This document shows positions 42,247 through 54,200 of a DNA stretch of 64,000 bases, piece by piece. The translations under genes and the position numbers were made by a program. The DNA comes from Ianthella basta. Taxonomy: Eukaryota; Porifera; Demospongiae; Verongiida; Ianthellidae. The DNA is taken from assembly GCA_964019415.1 (NCBI GenBank), contig OZ025870.1, forward strand, positions 9,552,915 to 9,616,914. Reading direction: 5' to 3'. The first letter of the stretch is position 1; each line of letters begins with the position of its first letter. Under the pieces are notes generated by a model that did not search any database, was not told the DNA's origin, and was given only the letters and a program-made list of their open reading frames with translations.

Positions 42247-42882
42247 TGAATGTAGATCATCCATCACATCATGCTAACCATCTCAGGGAGATATAATTAT
42301 GCTCATACATATACTTTGTACTGTATGTTTTGTACCACAGGCACTTATTATTTTTGTAGGAATTAAACTCTGCCTATAATTATATAAAATCACTATTATT
42401 AGTCCAAGTACACATAAAGTAGGTATTATCCATTTACTACCATGAGGTGTGTCATCTACTCATGCAGTGACTTTATATTATTATTCAATACTACATAGGT
42501 ATTCCATCATACAATAGTGTTCTGTCGTGGTTTTGCCTGTGGTGTAAAAATGCAACATTAGTATAAATGTATACATATATACTATATAAGAATTCATGCA
42601 TGACATTAGTGACTGTTAGAGGTATTTATTTCAGACAGGCAGGTAAGTACCCTATAATTATAGTTTTTATAGACTTATAATAGGCATAATAATATTATTT
42701 TTATTTTTTTTATTTTTTATTTTTTTTTTGTTCAAAGATGAATCCATACTATTCAAAGGTAGATACAAGGCATGCCATATGGTATAATATTGTGTTTACA
42801 TGTAATAACTAATAACAGAGTCAAAGTAATTAATAGGCAGTGCACAGCACCACCTATGCAATGTCTGAATAGTAATTAATTG

Positions 42883-43240
42883 TCAAGTAAATTACATTGT
42901 TCCATGGTGCCCAGCACCGAGGCAGCGTTGCCTCTTTGTAGGGCAACTGATATCTGCTGGATCATGTGGCACCGGGACATCAAATCCCCTGTGACTCGAA
43001 TCAACCGCCTGCCCAGTTCAGTGAAGAATTCGCGAGCCCCTGAGCCAAACACACCAGATGTCTCGACCGCCAGTGGGGCCACATGGCGAGTCCTAGCCAG
43101 CTCCGCGTATTTTACAGTCTTCTTGGCCTCGGCTGCAGCCGCCACCGCTCCTGCCTCTCTTGTTGACAACACCATATGGGAGACTGCATAGGTGTCGGGG
43201 CAGGTCACATCCCAAACGAGGGTGCGACCTGCTTGCCATG
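42883..43240 (-). mobile_element. C-terminal fragment of a non-LTR retrotransposon polyprotein
   Basis: The minus-strand frame reads WQAGRTLVWDVTCPDTYAVS, then EAGAVAAAAEAKKTVKYAEL, FVPVAVET-like APLAVETSGVFGSGAREF, FTELGRRL and SVALQRGNAASVLGTM, and ends at 42876. This tail is recurrent at the C-terminus of LINE reverse transcriptases in invertebrates. The RT core itself is missing, and no target-site duplication was identified. Confidence 0.65.
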
Positions 43241-43733
43241 GAGTGATAATATTATTAATTTTACTTGAAAACTATAAAAATCTGTGTTTCTTCCAATTAA
43301 TTTGTTCATATATAGCTACCCATGACGTATAATTCATCTTCATGTATAACATTATAAAATGATATTTATACTGTGTGGAACAGCTATAATTATCAATTAT
43401 CCTAATACAGCCAGCATGGAATCCATACAGCATAGTTAATATAATGTATAGTAGAGGATCGAAATGTATGACTCAGATTCTAGACATACATAATTATGTA
43501 TTTTCTTCTTATTAAATATAACTGCATGAAAACTTGTGGTTAGTATAAAATATATATATCCTGACTATGAAATGAATGATGTAACTACACACTCTGCTTA
43601 TACAAGATCAGCACAAGAAGTTATGATTAAAACAGCTATGAGGAGTTTATGCAATGACAACATATATTATAAGTATGCAAATATGTGCAGCTAGTTCCAA
43701 TCAAACTAAGAAACTTCCCCAGTCTCTGGCAAT

Positions 43734-43943
43734 CTATGTTGCAGAATGCGAATTAATGGTTTCTTTGAGATCTTTGACATGACAGGACAGTGCAGATTGC
43801 ATGAGTTCTACCAGATCCCTCTGCATCAAGTTAGCACTACAACCTGTGCTTGCAAACTCACATCTTACGATCTCCTCATCACAACCGTTCTCCAGGTGCT
43901 GAGCAAGCTGACTTCTTCTCCAGGTCTTTCTCTCCTTACACAT
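43734..43943 (-). pseudogene. TRAF-type zinc-finger fragment
   Basis: The minus-strand frame contains SQLAQHLENGCDEEIVRCEF, then ASTGCSANLMQRDLVELM and CHVKDLKE. The spacing (H-x4-C, C-x6-C, then L..L) is that of a TRAF-type zinc finger, a module of TNF-receptor-associated factors. No RING, coiled coil or MATH domain, and no adjoining exon with matching phase, was found. The expected final His of the second finger appears as Leu-Met. It is likely a gene relic or one isolated exon. Confidence 0.45.
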
Positions 43944-44852
43944 GCGTTAATTGACAAAGAGCTGGTCAGTTGGCACATACCTTGTAGTGATGGAAGAACG
44001 GCTCTCTCTTTGTCCTCATGGCACTATACAGAATGGGCATTTCAATCGGGAATCCAAGCAGTTGCTTTGCATGTACTGTGCTAAATTCTCCCTTTCAGTT
44101 TGCACACCGCATCCACTAGGGCATCAGTTTGCACATCGTGCACACGCTTTAGTCATGATCACATTCATAATGATATGAAATCAATTGCCATATTTAATTA
44201 TGTTTAAATTGTATATGGCTCCAACCTCTTATCATGCGACTGGCCACATGAGCATGCAGTTACTGCATTGGTAAAGCCTTAGGCTTCAGTCAAATAAAAT
44301 CAAACGAATGCTGATTTCCGTTGCCATTATGTTTATACATTGGCAGCACAGTCCCATTCCCATACAGTGTCACTGTCCACAGTGAAGGCTCACACTAGCT
44401 ATAGTCAGTTACCAACCTGCAGCTCTAATTACATAATACCTTATTGCAATACCTCATCACATGACTGGCCATGGCCACGCGGTGAAACTATGTAAGTATG
44501 CTCATTTCAGTCCAATACATACCAACCTTCTGACTGACTGATTTGATTACTGTATGACCGCATGCTGACAGGAACATATGCATGCCTATGCAGTGGTGCA
44601 TCTGGATTGACTTGATACGGTAGCTTTATGTGCACATTCATCCTGAAGCACATGCAACTTTGGCTGCACTGGATGGCACTGGGATGGATGTGTATACATA
44701 TGTATGGGCAATGTGGAGCAATGGGAACACTATATAGCTAGCTAATGATTTATCACCCTATAGCTAGCTATGACATGATGATCATGCATGAATATACTTT
44801 TTAGCAAATAATTAGATGAGCAATACTGCAGCTTGAAGAAAGGAGGGTCACA

Positions 44853-44882
44853 GGACGTTTCGGCTCGAGAGCCTTTGTCAAC
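44853..44882 (-). repeat. Decayed hammerhead-like motif (Penelope type)
   Basis: On the minus strand TTGACAA, then AGGCTC/GAGCC stem, then GAAACGTCC. It aligns with 17866-17895, but the conserved CTGACGA has two substitutions, including loss of the catalytic G8, so cleavage is not expected. Confidence 0.45.
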
Positions 44883-45179
44883 TGCTACAGAACTCAGTCA
44901 CTATGCATGTATGCTCCTCAGCCACAATCTCGGATGAATGGTGTTATTCAACTGTATGCATACATGTTGCATGACATCTCAGTCATGCCATAATTACTGA
45001 CACTGGTTGCATTGCATAGCTAATAATTATTTGCTTTTTAATTACCATATGCATTCAGATCGACATGCAGCAGGTGAAGATACAAGCCATTTGAAGGGGG
45101 AGTTAAATCATGCGTGAGTCAGCATTAATTTGCCTAACTCGTGTAGCTAGCTGGGTCTGCTCGAGCTCAGAGTGGAGCT

Positions 45180-45250
45180 AGTTAAAATTAGCTAAATAGT
45201 TAGCTGGCTAGCTACCTTGCTGGCTATATATACCAAGTTTTAACTAGCTA
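45180..45250. repeat. AGCT-rich simple sequence
   Basis: Runs of gctagctagctggctagc. A second block is at 46978-47040. They are low-complexity and non-coding. Confidence 0.6.
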
Positions 45251-45859
45251 TAATCATATGGCAATCGCCGCGTGCATAACTATCTATTATGGCTGCCATG
45301 TATAATATATGTTTATATAGTATTCGTGCACGTTCCGAGGCATGCAGTCACGTGCTGGGAATGGGTGTGGCTGGCAACATGCAAGCTCGGCTGCGTCAAC
45401 AGAGTACTCATTGCGTGCATAGCTACTATATTAAGGTGTATCACGACCGTTAAATATTGTGTCACATGACCGACTACGCCCAGTTACTGAGCATACGGTC
45501 ACATGACTGGCAGCCCCAGTTTTCTTATAGTTTGCCAAGATTCCTCCAAACTAGCTATATAGCGCTAACTCGTCTTAAATCTGGGGCAGCAAACTAGCTA
45601 TATACCTAGCTGGAAGCAGCGCCATTATCGTCGAGGACCTTGGACAGTCTGCGAGTGTGCGCTGCCTTGCCAAGTTCATGCGTAAGGTGAGCTGCCTTGT
45701 TAGCCCTCTTCTTTTCTGATTGCGGCAATGCCCATTACTTGTCATAATTATATAGGGCGAACACTTGATCTATACAACCTCTGTTTTCTCCAAACCCATC
45801 TTGCTCTTAAATTACTGCCCCCTTACTGCTCGCTCTTAACTTAATGTTCAATACCAAAC

Positions 45860-46850
45860 GGAAACGGTACAGCACTGCATTCAGGGACTAGAGAGGATGC
45901 TGAGATAAGTAGGGTGGATGGAAGTGTGACAGAAGAGATTGAGGATATTTAGTCCTCATTACCAAACCATTTCCAGCCACCCCATCAGCCTGCAACCCTT
46001 CTTGTAGACCACTGCTCTCCTCCAATCCTTTGGGGCCTTACCAAACCCCATAACCATAATAACAACAATAATTATATCCACTTTCTTTAGCTCATTTCTG
46101 TCTTCAGCAACTCCACTTGAATCTCACACACACCTGGACTTCTTCCATTCTCCATCTTTCTCAGCTCTCTCGCCACTTCCTGAAGCTTAATATCCTCAAT
46201 CTCTTCTGTCACACTTCCACCCGCCCTACTTTTCTCAGCATCCTCTCTTTCCCTAAATGCAGTGCTGTAAAGTACCGCTTCCATGCATCTGTCCATGCAT
46301 GACCAGCTCCTCCTCGCACTATCATTCTATTCTCATCCTTCACTTTTCTGAATACCTCTTTTCTCCCCTTACCTCCCAAGCTTCTCACTTTCAACCATCA
46401 CTGTTTTTGCTCACCATGTGCAACTGCTTCCAACTCTCTACCAAGGTCACTCCACACTTCATTCTTAGCTCTCGTCACTACCTGCTTGGCCTCTCTTTGC
46501 TTCTACATATCTCTGCCTAGATTCAGTCGTTTCTACTTCCAACATCTTTCTGTATGCTTTTATCTTTGCAGCTACAGCGTTCTGCACTTCCTCATTCCAC
46601 CACTTTGTCCTTTTACCACCTCTCGTCTTCCTACTTACTCTACATGCACACTTCACTAGCCACCTCTACCAATGCCTCCTTCAATTCATTCCATACTATT
46701 GCCACTGAACTCACTGACAGTACCTGCATGCAGCTGCTATTCATGCTATTGCTATTTCTATGCAATATTTCTCTCAAATTTCCTTTCCATTTCATCTTCT
46801 CTTTTCCTGTCTTCTCTTCTTACTATATTGGACATAGTCAAGATTGATGT
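45860..46850 (-). mobile_element. LINE fragment (linker and first RT blocks) with an inverted duplication
   Basis: On the minus strand, frames in order read KTRGGKRTKWWNEEVQNAVA, AKIKAYRKMLEVETTES, RYFTALHLGKERML, IEDIKLQEVARELRKMENGR and SPGVCEIQVELLK. This is the region between the endonuclease and the RT of a LINE plus the first RT motifs, broken by several frameshifts. About 80 bp (46196-46275) recur in the opposite orientation at 45868-45950, so the left end folds back on itself. It could complement the 3' half at 22585-23520 as the same family. Confidence 0.7.
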
Positions 46851-47113
46851 ATGTTTTATAGCTTGTCATTATTATTGTAGTTAAGCTAGCTATCATTCCA
46901 TGATGTATCTGCATACTAATTGATTTACAGCCACTGATAAGTTAAACGTTGGTTATGTCTGAGTGTTGGATCAGCTTCATCTAGCTATAGCTATTAACTA
47001 GCTAGCTTTAAGTTAGCTAGATATATAGCTATAGCTATACAGTCATGGGCTGACAGTATACTATGTATACTCTATATACATCATGCATGCATGATGATTG
47101 TTTGCATGACGTA

Positions 47114-47520
47114 TGTGAGTGGATTCAAGGAAAGGGACCACTTCACGCTGTGTATAAAGTGTCGCTATCGGTGAAAACACGCAAACGAGTCGTGTTTCCA
47201 GTAAAGTCGGATTACGGCATCATACACACTTGTGGTATAGTCCCAACATCCTGACCAAGATTGAACCCCCTAGTCCTTTCTTGCGCTTCAAACCAAGAAG
47301 ACTAGCTACGCCGGATATAAAAATGGGAGGGTTACGGCGGTTTTCTCATAATTGCACCGAGCGTATTTTGTACTTTGAACGAGCGTAACTCAGGAATGGG
47401 AGCAGCTATTGAAGCGCAACAAAGTGCAACAGAGAGCCCATCAACTGTGCTGTGACTCAGTACCACTAACTCAAAATCGACCTTTAGCACGAAGTGGTCC
47501 CTTTTCTCAAATCCGCTAAT
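47114..47520. mobile_element. MITE family A, copy 3
   Basis: About 407 bp, from GTGAGTGGATTCAAGGAAAG to CCCTTTTCTCAAATCCGC. It is co-linear with the copy at 20912-21318 (shared ttgtggtatagtcccaaca, gggagcagctattgaag and ccactaactcaaaatcgac). It directly abuts the family E element. Confidence 0.75.
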
Positions 47521-47530
47521 ATACTCTATA

Positions 47531-48115
47531 TACGGTATTCGCTCTAAAAATTCGTCACCCCTAGTGCAGCAAAAATTTCGTCTTTTGAGGCAATTAGAGC
47601 TGGAATGGAGAAGACCATCGAAGGTGACGAATATTTAGAGTTTTCGGACGAAACATTAGAGCGCAGGCGAAACATTAGAGAGCTTTTCAGTATGGGCGTT
47701 CCTTGCTGAAATGGCCGCTTTCACGTTGACCGTGCGAACAGCAGTGCGAGGCTACCGTCCAAACGAGAAGGATCTGGGGCTATTCGCGATCGCTGAACTC
47801 CATTGTCGCACCAAAAGGAAAATGAACGACATACACACCATCGAGAAGGCTTATAGACGAACGGAACAATGCCAGAAGGACAAAGACAGCAGCGAGCGTT
47901 GTTGGCTTTGCTCCTAGGCTTTGTTCCTTGGCCGTCGCAGCCATATTGCAGGCATTTCCGACGAATATTTAGAACACTTCCTACTCATGATGAAAATTAG
48001 AGGCCAATGGCGGAAATTAGAGGGACAGGAAATTCGTCACCATTAGAGTAAACCTGAGCATATTTTTTTCCCCTGACGAAAATTAGAATGACGAATTTTT
48101 AGAGCGGATACGGTA
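47531..48115. mobile_element. TIR element family E, full-length copy
   Basis: 585 bp with terminal inverted repeats of about 25 bp: TACGGTATTCGCTCTAAAAA, then TTCGTCA at the left and TGACGAATTTTTAGAGCGGA, then TACGGTA at the right. The 68-residue frame inside (47711-47917) has no recognised domain. This copy is the reference that shows the one at 15031-16800 is interrupted. Confidence 0.75.
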
Positions 48116-49190
48116 CTCTACATTCATCATATACACAATTCCTGTTCATGGACAGAATTCTCCAAATCTCTTAGGGCAATGGAGTAACACGGCACCAGTA
48201 AATTGTTGCTTATATACTTAGTAACTAGTGTAGGAACAAAGAATATATATTATAATAGTTTGTGCATTCTCCAATTGTCAGTTTAAAACACTATGTACTG
48301 CTAAATTATTAGTGTAATCCTATGTCATAGAGACTATATGTGAGGCTCCAAGCGAAAATTGGTCTTAACTTATTATTATGCAACATGAGAAGTGGCCAAT
48401 AAACATAATTTTTCCTCGTTTCGTGCTGTATCCAGAATACCATAGCCTGCATGTTTAGCAACGAGGTTGGTAGCAAAATGGAGGCCAAAGAAAGATGAAG
48501 ACTGATGTTCGATTGAAGACTATCCATCACCAAGATACGGCCTGAAACTTGGAAGATGCATTGTGTTCGAGGATACTGCATCTGTTGCTGCAAAGAGAAT
48601 TTGAAGCTTTTGACCAAGAATATGCTATCTGCCTGATGAACACAGTCAAGACGATGGCTGGGGCCTGCCTTCTGGCCTGTTGTGTTGAAGAGGAGGGAAA
48701 CTTTCCTTCACCACTAGTGACAATCTTTGCAACATACTTCTTACGCAGCTTTTTACAAATTCAATCAGTGAGCCTGTTCTATTTATTGCTAGCTATCATT
48801 CTAGATTTTGCTAGTGGTAACTGCACTATGTAGAGAATAATTATTGTGTTGTTGTCATTGTTATGAATTCATATCACCAAAACAATCACTTTATGCATTT
48901 TTCCATGTTATAATGTATGTTACTCACATGTTGTTATTGTTGTGAATTATAAATTATCACCCACAGTCACAATTACTTTATCACATGTACTTATTCTCTC
49001 CCTTTGGTCCTCATTGATACCAGCCTTTAGCTGAAGGGGCTACTAGTAATAATAATATTAATAATAGTAATTTATTTATGGACAGTGCTTCTTTCAATAT
49101 AAATCAGTTTGAGTGTCTCTGACATTCCTCTTGAGATGTGCGCAGACAATTCGGCCAAGAAAAGTGCTTGAAACCGGCTTGTGCATACTT
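48116..49190. other. No gene recognised
   Basis: Short frames exist on both strands (for example a 94-residue plus-strand frame at 48549), but none shows a domain or convincing splice context. Confidence 0.4.
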
Positions 49191-49727
49191 TCACAGCGAG
49201 GCTTGTGGCAATGGGCAGTGCCTCAGCACAGCTTCAGCATCCTCTTCAAGACAGGCATCTGTAAGCCAAGCGGCAGGCAATGTGTCCAGAAAATGATGCC
49301 ACTTCTCATAAAGGAAGTCCAACACTAAATTGGTGATGACACTAAGCTCTGACACACTTCGTCCAAAGATGTCCTCCAAGTCTTCCAAACAGTTTGGATA
49401 AGCAAGCCTACGCAGTAAATTACACAGACCATCCAATCCAGTGCAACATGTCCTGTTACTTGCTACCAGTACCTCTGGAAGACCAAGAGCTGTTACAAGT
49501 CCAGGTGTGTGCATTTCAAATCTAAACCATGACTTGCACTGCTCTGACTTCAAACTTTTGAAATCTCTCTGCTTCCCATGTCTGGCACGTCTTTCAGCCC
49601 TCGCAGCATGCTCCCTCAGCCGTTTCTTCAATTCTGGGAGCACAATCAGGTCTTCCACATCGGAATCATTGTCTGAATCCAGCAAAGCCATCCACAATTC
49701 ATCCACCATACTCGTACCAGACGCCAT
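49191..49727 (-). pseudogene. PIF/Harbinger-type transposase, N-terminal fragment
   Basis: A frame of 178 residues from ATG 49727. After a basic stretch (KKRLREHAARAERRARHGKQ) it shows WFRFEMHTPGLVTALGLPEV, then GLDGLCNLLRRLAYPNCLED and LEDIFGRSVSELSVITNLVL. This is the helix-turn-helix-like region that precedes the DDE domain in Harbinger transposases and HARBI1. The catalytic DDE half is not found downstream, so the gene is truncated. Confidence 0.65.
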
Positions 49728-49769
49728 TGCGTGTACACCAACCATCGCTACGTAGCCGAGTGCTAACAA

Positions 49770-51226
49770 TGTTAAGCTAAAGCAAAAAATGTATTAATCG
49801 GCTCTGTGTTATGTGTGTTTATTACATAATGTTTCTACGCTGTGCTAAACCTCTCTAATATCATTAATATTCATAGCATATCACACAGCATAGTAGTGCT
49901 GCTTATAGGGATGGCAGGGGTTGTTTGTATGTTGTAATACAAATGAAAAGCAGTGCTACTCTTGAACAGGACCGAAAACCGAGAAACGAAGCTTCCCATG
50001 AGGAAGTGGGGACTGAACAGTGCACATAGCTAACCCTACTTCCCTGCGAAGGTGCACCTACATGTGCCTTCAATGTTTCCCATGTTTTGTCTTCTTCTTA
50101 CTCTTCTTCTTCATTTTCTTCTTCTTTGACAGCTGTAGCGCACGAACCAAAGGGACCAGGGAGAATATTTCTTGCACCATTTTGCATCAATTTGGCATTC
50201 AACCTACAAAGAAATGCAGCTGCATTTCTTTGTAGGTTGGAAGTGGGTGCAATGTTAGTGCAAAAGACGGCGCCTGCCACAACTCTGCTGTGCTGCTTGG
50301 CCAAGCGGGACGGATGTCATTTTCAAATTAATTAATTCAGCTGGATAAAACTGGTGTGACTGGTGCCATTGTGAGCAGCTGCATACAGCTTCCAGAGGCT
50401 CCTTCTCCCATTGTGTTGCACCACAGTTGAATTCTTCATCTTGCTCCATGACAAAATGCAGCTAATTTTATCAGGTGCTAGCTACACAAGGAAGTTAAAA
50501 TAGCTATATTGTGCATCTTAGCTCATGCATGCTCCATAAAAAGTGCAGAAACTAGACATAATAAAAATTCTCTACAATATAGTAAGGATGTAGAGATGGC
50601 ATAACAAGGACAGAAACAATTAAGTAATGGCTGTTACATAGTGGAGCATTAACCATTGTCCCTTTACATTCAAGGGTGTAGAACTATACGGTGTGACATT
50701 CTTGCATGCAGGAACCATGGTGCTCCACTATGTAACAACCTTTACTTGTTTCTGTCCTCCATGTCATGTCATGTCAGTCATTAATATCATTATGACTTTT
50801 GCAAGTTTATTAATTGTTCTTTCCTCAATAACAAGAATAGAAATAAAATTAACAGTTGCACCAAGAGTTGCATTTTGCAGAGTCACTGTACGTCATACTG
50901 TGAAATCACAAAATATTCAGTTTACCATTATGACTGTTTTTTGCTTGGAACCTCACATATACTGGCCTCGTAAGTAGGGCATTAGTGGATGGACAAACAT
51001 GTAGGCTACAACCCCTAGACATAGTATGTTCTTTAGCCTGGTCACCTGCCTATAGGCAAGCCCCTGAGTATGGCTACCTAACCTGGTTTTTAATTGACAT
51101 ATGACATACATTGAGAACTGATGATGTCACTGAGAATGGGTGTGTTGGTGGATGCATTGTCTCACTTGAGCATGAAACTCATACAGTTGTCTTTTATTTC
51201 CTCTACTCGTAAGGCATTTATTCAAA
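49770..51226. other. Intergenic, no gene recognised
   Basis: Apart from the perfect palindrome at 50200-50239, I see only short frames. The segment next to 51227 may include the promoter and 5' UTR of the ankyrin-Death gene, but no TATA box or upstream exon can be placed with confidence. Confidence 0.4.
50200..50239. repeat. 40-bp perfect palindrome
   Basis: CAACCTACAAAGAAATGCAG is followed immediately by its exact reverse complement, with no spacer. Looser inverted similarity (ttgcaccattttgc against gtgcaatgttagtgcaaaa) extends it to about 50170-50275. A zero-spacer palindrome of this length is prone to hairpin or cruciform formation. Confidence 0.9.
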
Positions 51227-54200
51227 ATGGACAGCAAGCAGAATGAAGAGTTTCACAGAATGATTAAAGTGTCTGTAAATGCATATTGGAAGCTAGTGGC
51301 TTTTGTGCTTAATCTGGCAGCCACCGATTTACCAACTCGTCTGTTTCATTTCATTGGATATGGACCTTTAGTGAACATTTCAGGACCTGATGGATGTACT
51401 CCTCTACACTCAGCTGCACGGAATGGACGCACAGTTATGGTTTTAGAGTTGATACGACGAGGAGCCGAGAAAGCTAAAGGTACTGGTAGTCGAAGTACAC
51501 CACTTCATCTAGCTGCACTTCGTCGTCATGCATTGACTGTGACAGCAATGCTTCAAGCAGGCTGTCCTGTGGATGCAGTGGATGGCAATGGTTTCAGTGT
51601 TTTGCATTATGCAATATTAGGTGGTGATATTGTAGTAATAAGGGAGATCTTGAGTTCAGGGTGCAACATTAATGCTAATGGTCATACTGGTCTTACTCCG
51701 CTACATCTAGCAGCAAGTAAAGGGGCAACAGAAGCAGCACTAGAATTGATTCAACATGGGGCCAAGCCAAACATAACTGCGGATGCAATTGGCACTCCAC
51801 TGCATCAGGCTGCAGCAGGTTGTCATATAGAAACTGTTAAGGCAATGTTGATGGCAGGCTGCTCTGTAAATGTGGCATCTGACAATGGTAACAATATTTT
51901 GCATACTGCAGCTCAGGGTGGCAGTGTGCCTGTGATCAGGATGGTGTATAATACAGGGAAATGTGACATTAATGAAGGAAACAAAAGTGGCTCAACTCCG
52001 ATGCACCTAGCAGCCATGCAAGGGAACACTGAGGCAACTATAGAGCTGATCAAACTAGGAGCAAATTTAGCCAAAGTTGCTGGTCGATGTGGTACACCAC
52101 TTCATCAAGCTGCAATGCATGGTCATGCAAACACTGTGAAAGCAATATTGAAGGCCGGCTGTCCTGTTGATGTGGTGGATAGCACTGGTGGTAGCGTTCT
52201 GCATGCGGCAGTCGAATGCGGCAATACTGAAGTGATCAGAGTGTTGTTTGACGCGGGCTGTGATGTTAACATGGTAGATGGAAATGGCCAGACACCTCTC
52301 CATTGTGCAGCAGAAGCAGGACATAGAGAAGCAGTTTTGGAACTAATCCAAATTGGTGCAAAGAAATCTATTGTTGATTACAATATTGGGACTCCACTTC
52401 ATTATGCTGCTGCATGTAGTCACTTGTTGACTGTGAAGGCAATGCTTAAAGCAGGCTGCCCTCTGGATGTGATGGCCATTGATGGATGCAGTGTTTTGCA
52501 TGCTGCAGCTCATGGTGGCAGCGTACCTATTATTAGGGTAGTATTGAATGAAGGTATATGTGACATTAACAAAGCATGTGATGGTGGTTTCACTCCACTG
52601 CACTTTGCAGCTGCAAAAGGAAACAGTGAAGCAGCGTTAGAATTGATCCGTGCAGGTGCAGATAAAGGAGTAGATGCTGGCTATGGATCTCCCCCAGCTC
52701 TGGAGTTGATCAATGAAGGCGCAGAGAGAGCTGTTGTTGCTGGTGCCTGTGGTACTCCGCTTCACCAAGCTGCATTGTATGGACATGCAGAAACTGTGAA
52801 AGCATTGTTGAAGGCAGGCTGCCCTGTAAATGCGGTGGATAGTGCTGGTGGAAGTGCTTTGCATGCCTCAGTTATAGGAGGCAGTACACAAGTGATTATA
52901 GAATTGCTTAACAAGGGAGGTTCTAATGTGAATTCATTGAACATGGAAGAGGAGAGTCCGTTACATTGGGCAGCAAGAATGGGGAAATCTGATATAGCAT
53001 TAGAACTTATCAGACATGGGGCAAGGAAGGACCTAGTTGCTGGCGTAAGAGGTACTGCTCTGCATCAAGCTGCTCAGTACCGCCATCTATCCACTGTGAG
53101 GACATTGCTAAAAGCAGGATGCCCTGTGGATGTTAAGTGCAGTAATGGGTTCAGTGTGTTGCACTCTGCAGCTGGAGGTGGCAATGTTGAGGTGATCCAG
53201 GAGTTAGGACATGTGTGTAATGTGAACATGGCAAACACTGATGGAATCACTCCATTACACATTGCTGCATGCCAGGGGCACACAGAAGCAGCTTTGAAGT
53301 TGATCCGGCTTGGTGCAGATTTGGTCACTGCTTCAGATACTGTAAGGCAACCAATTCATTTAGCTGCGTCTATGGGTAACATGTCTACTGTGAAAATGAT
53401 GCTGGATGAAGGTTGTGATGTAAACATGATCAGTTTGGGTACCAGTCTTTTGCATAATGCAGTTCGGAGTGGGAACATAGGTTTGATTGCTGAGTTGCAG
53501 GCTAGAAAGTGTGATGTGAATGTTCCTGATAGTGAAGGTGATTCTCCACTAGACTATGCAGCTTTGAAAGGGAGCTCAGATGTCATTCATCTATTAATCC
53601 AACATGGAGCGGATAAGCACGCAGCTGGGGGAAGCCTAGGAGGACCTGTTCAAGCAGCAGCAGCAACTGGCAACTGGTCTATAGTTGAGACACTGATGAA
53701 AGAAGGATTTTCTTTGGATGGATGTACCATTGATGGAAAGACAATAATGCATTTAGCAGCAATTGGAGGCAATGATAAATTGCTCAATATTTTGGCTGGA
53801 AGAGGCTTTAGTGTGTCACGGACAGATTATTATGGTCTAGCACCATTGCATTATGCTGCTGTATTCCAGCATGTTGAATGCCTCAAGGCCCTTCTGGATC
53901 TAGGAGTTAGTGCAGAGGTAAAAGCACCACTTCTTGGGACTGCTTTAGACATTGCTCTATCATATGGATGCGTAGATATTCACAATGCATTGCCTGTTAC
54001 TGTATCACAATATATGATTAGAGCAGACATGAGAGTCATTCTCTTTGATAAGTGTAAAAAACACAACTTCAGTCTGCACTGTCTGGACGTGTTTTCTGAA
54101 GAGGATAGTGCAATTCGTGCTTTTGAAATACTTTTGTTCAATACTCAAGATGACAGTAACATGCTACGAAATCCATGTATTCTGAAATCTCTGCTTTCCA

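Noticed and set aside
48549-48833. 94-residue plus-strand frame next to the Harbinger fragment as the missing DDE half
   Set aside because: It is on the wrong strand and contains none of the expected DDE-region motifs.
52067-53328. Several 75-86-residue minus-strand frames opposite the ankyrin exon
   Set aside because: They are shadows of the ankyrin repeats, recurring at the same place in each repeat unit.
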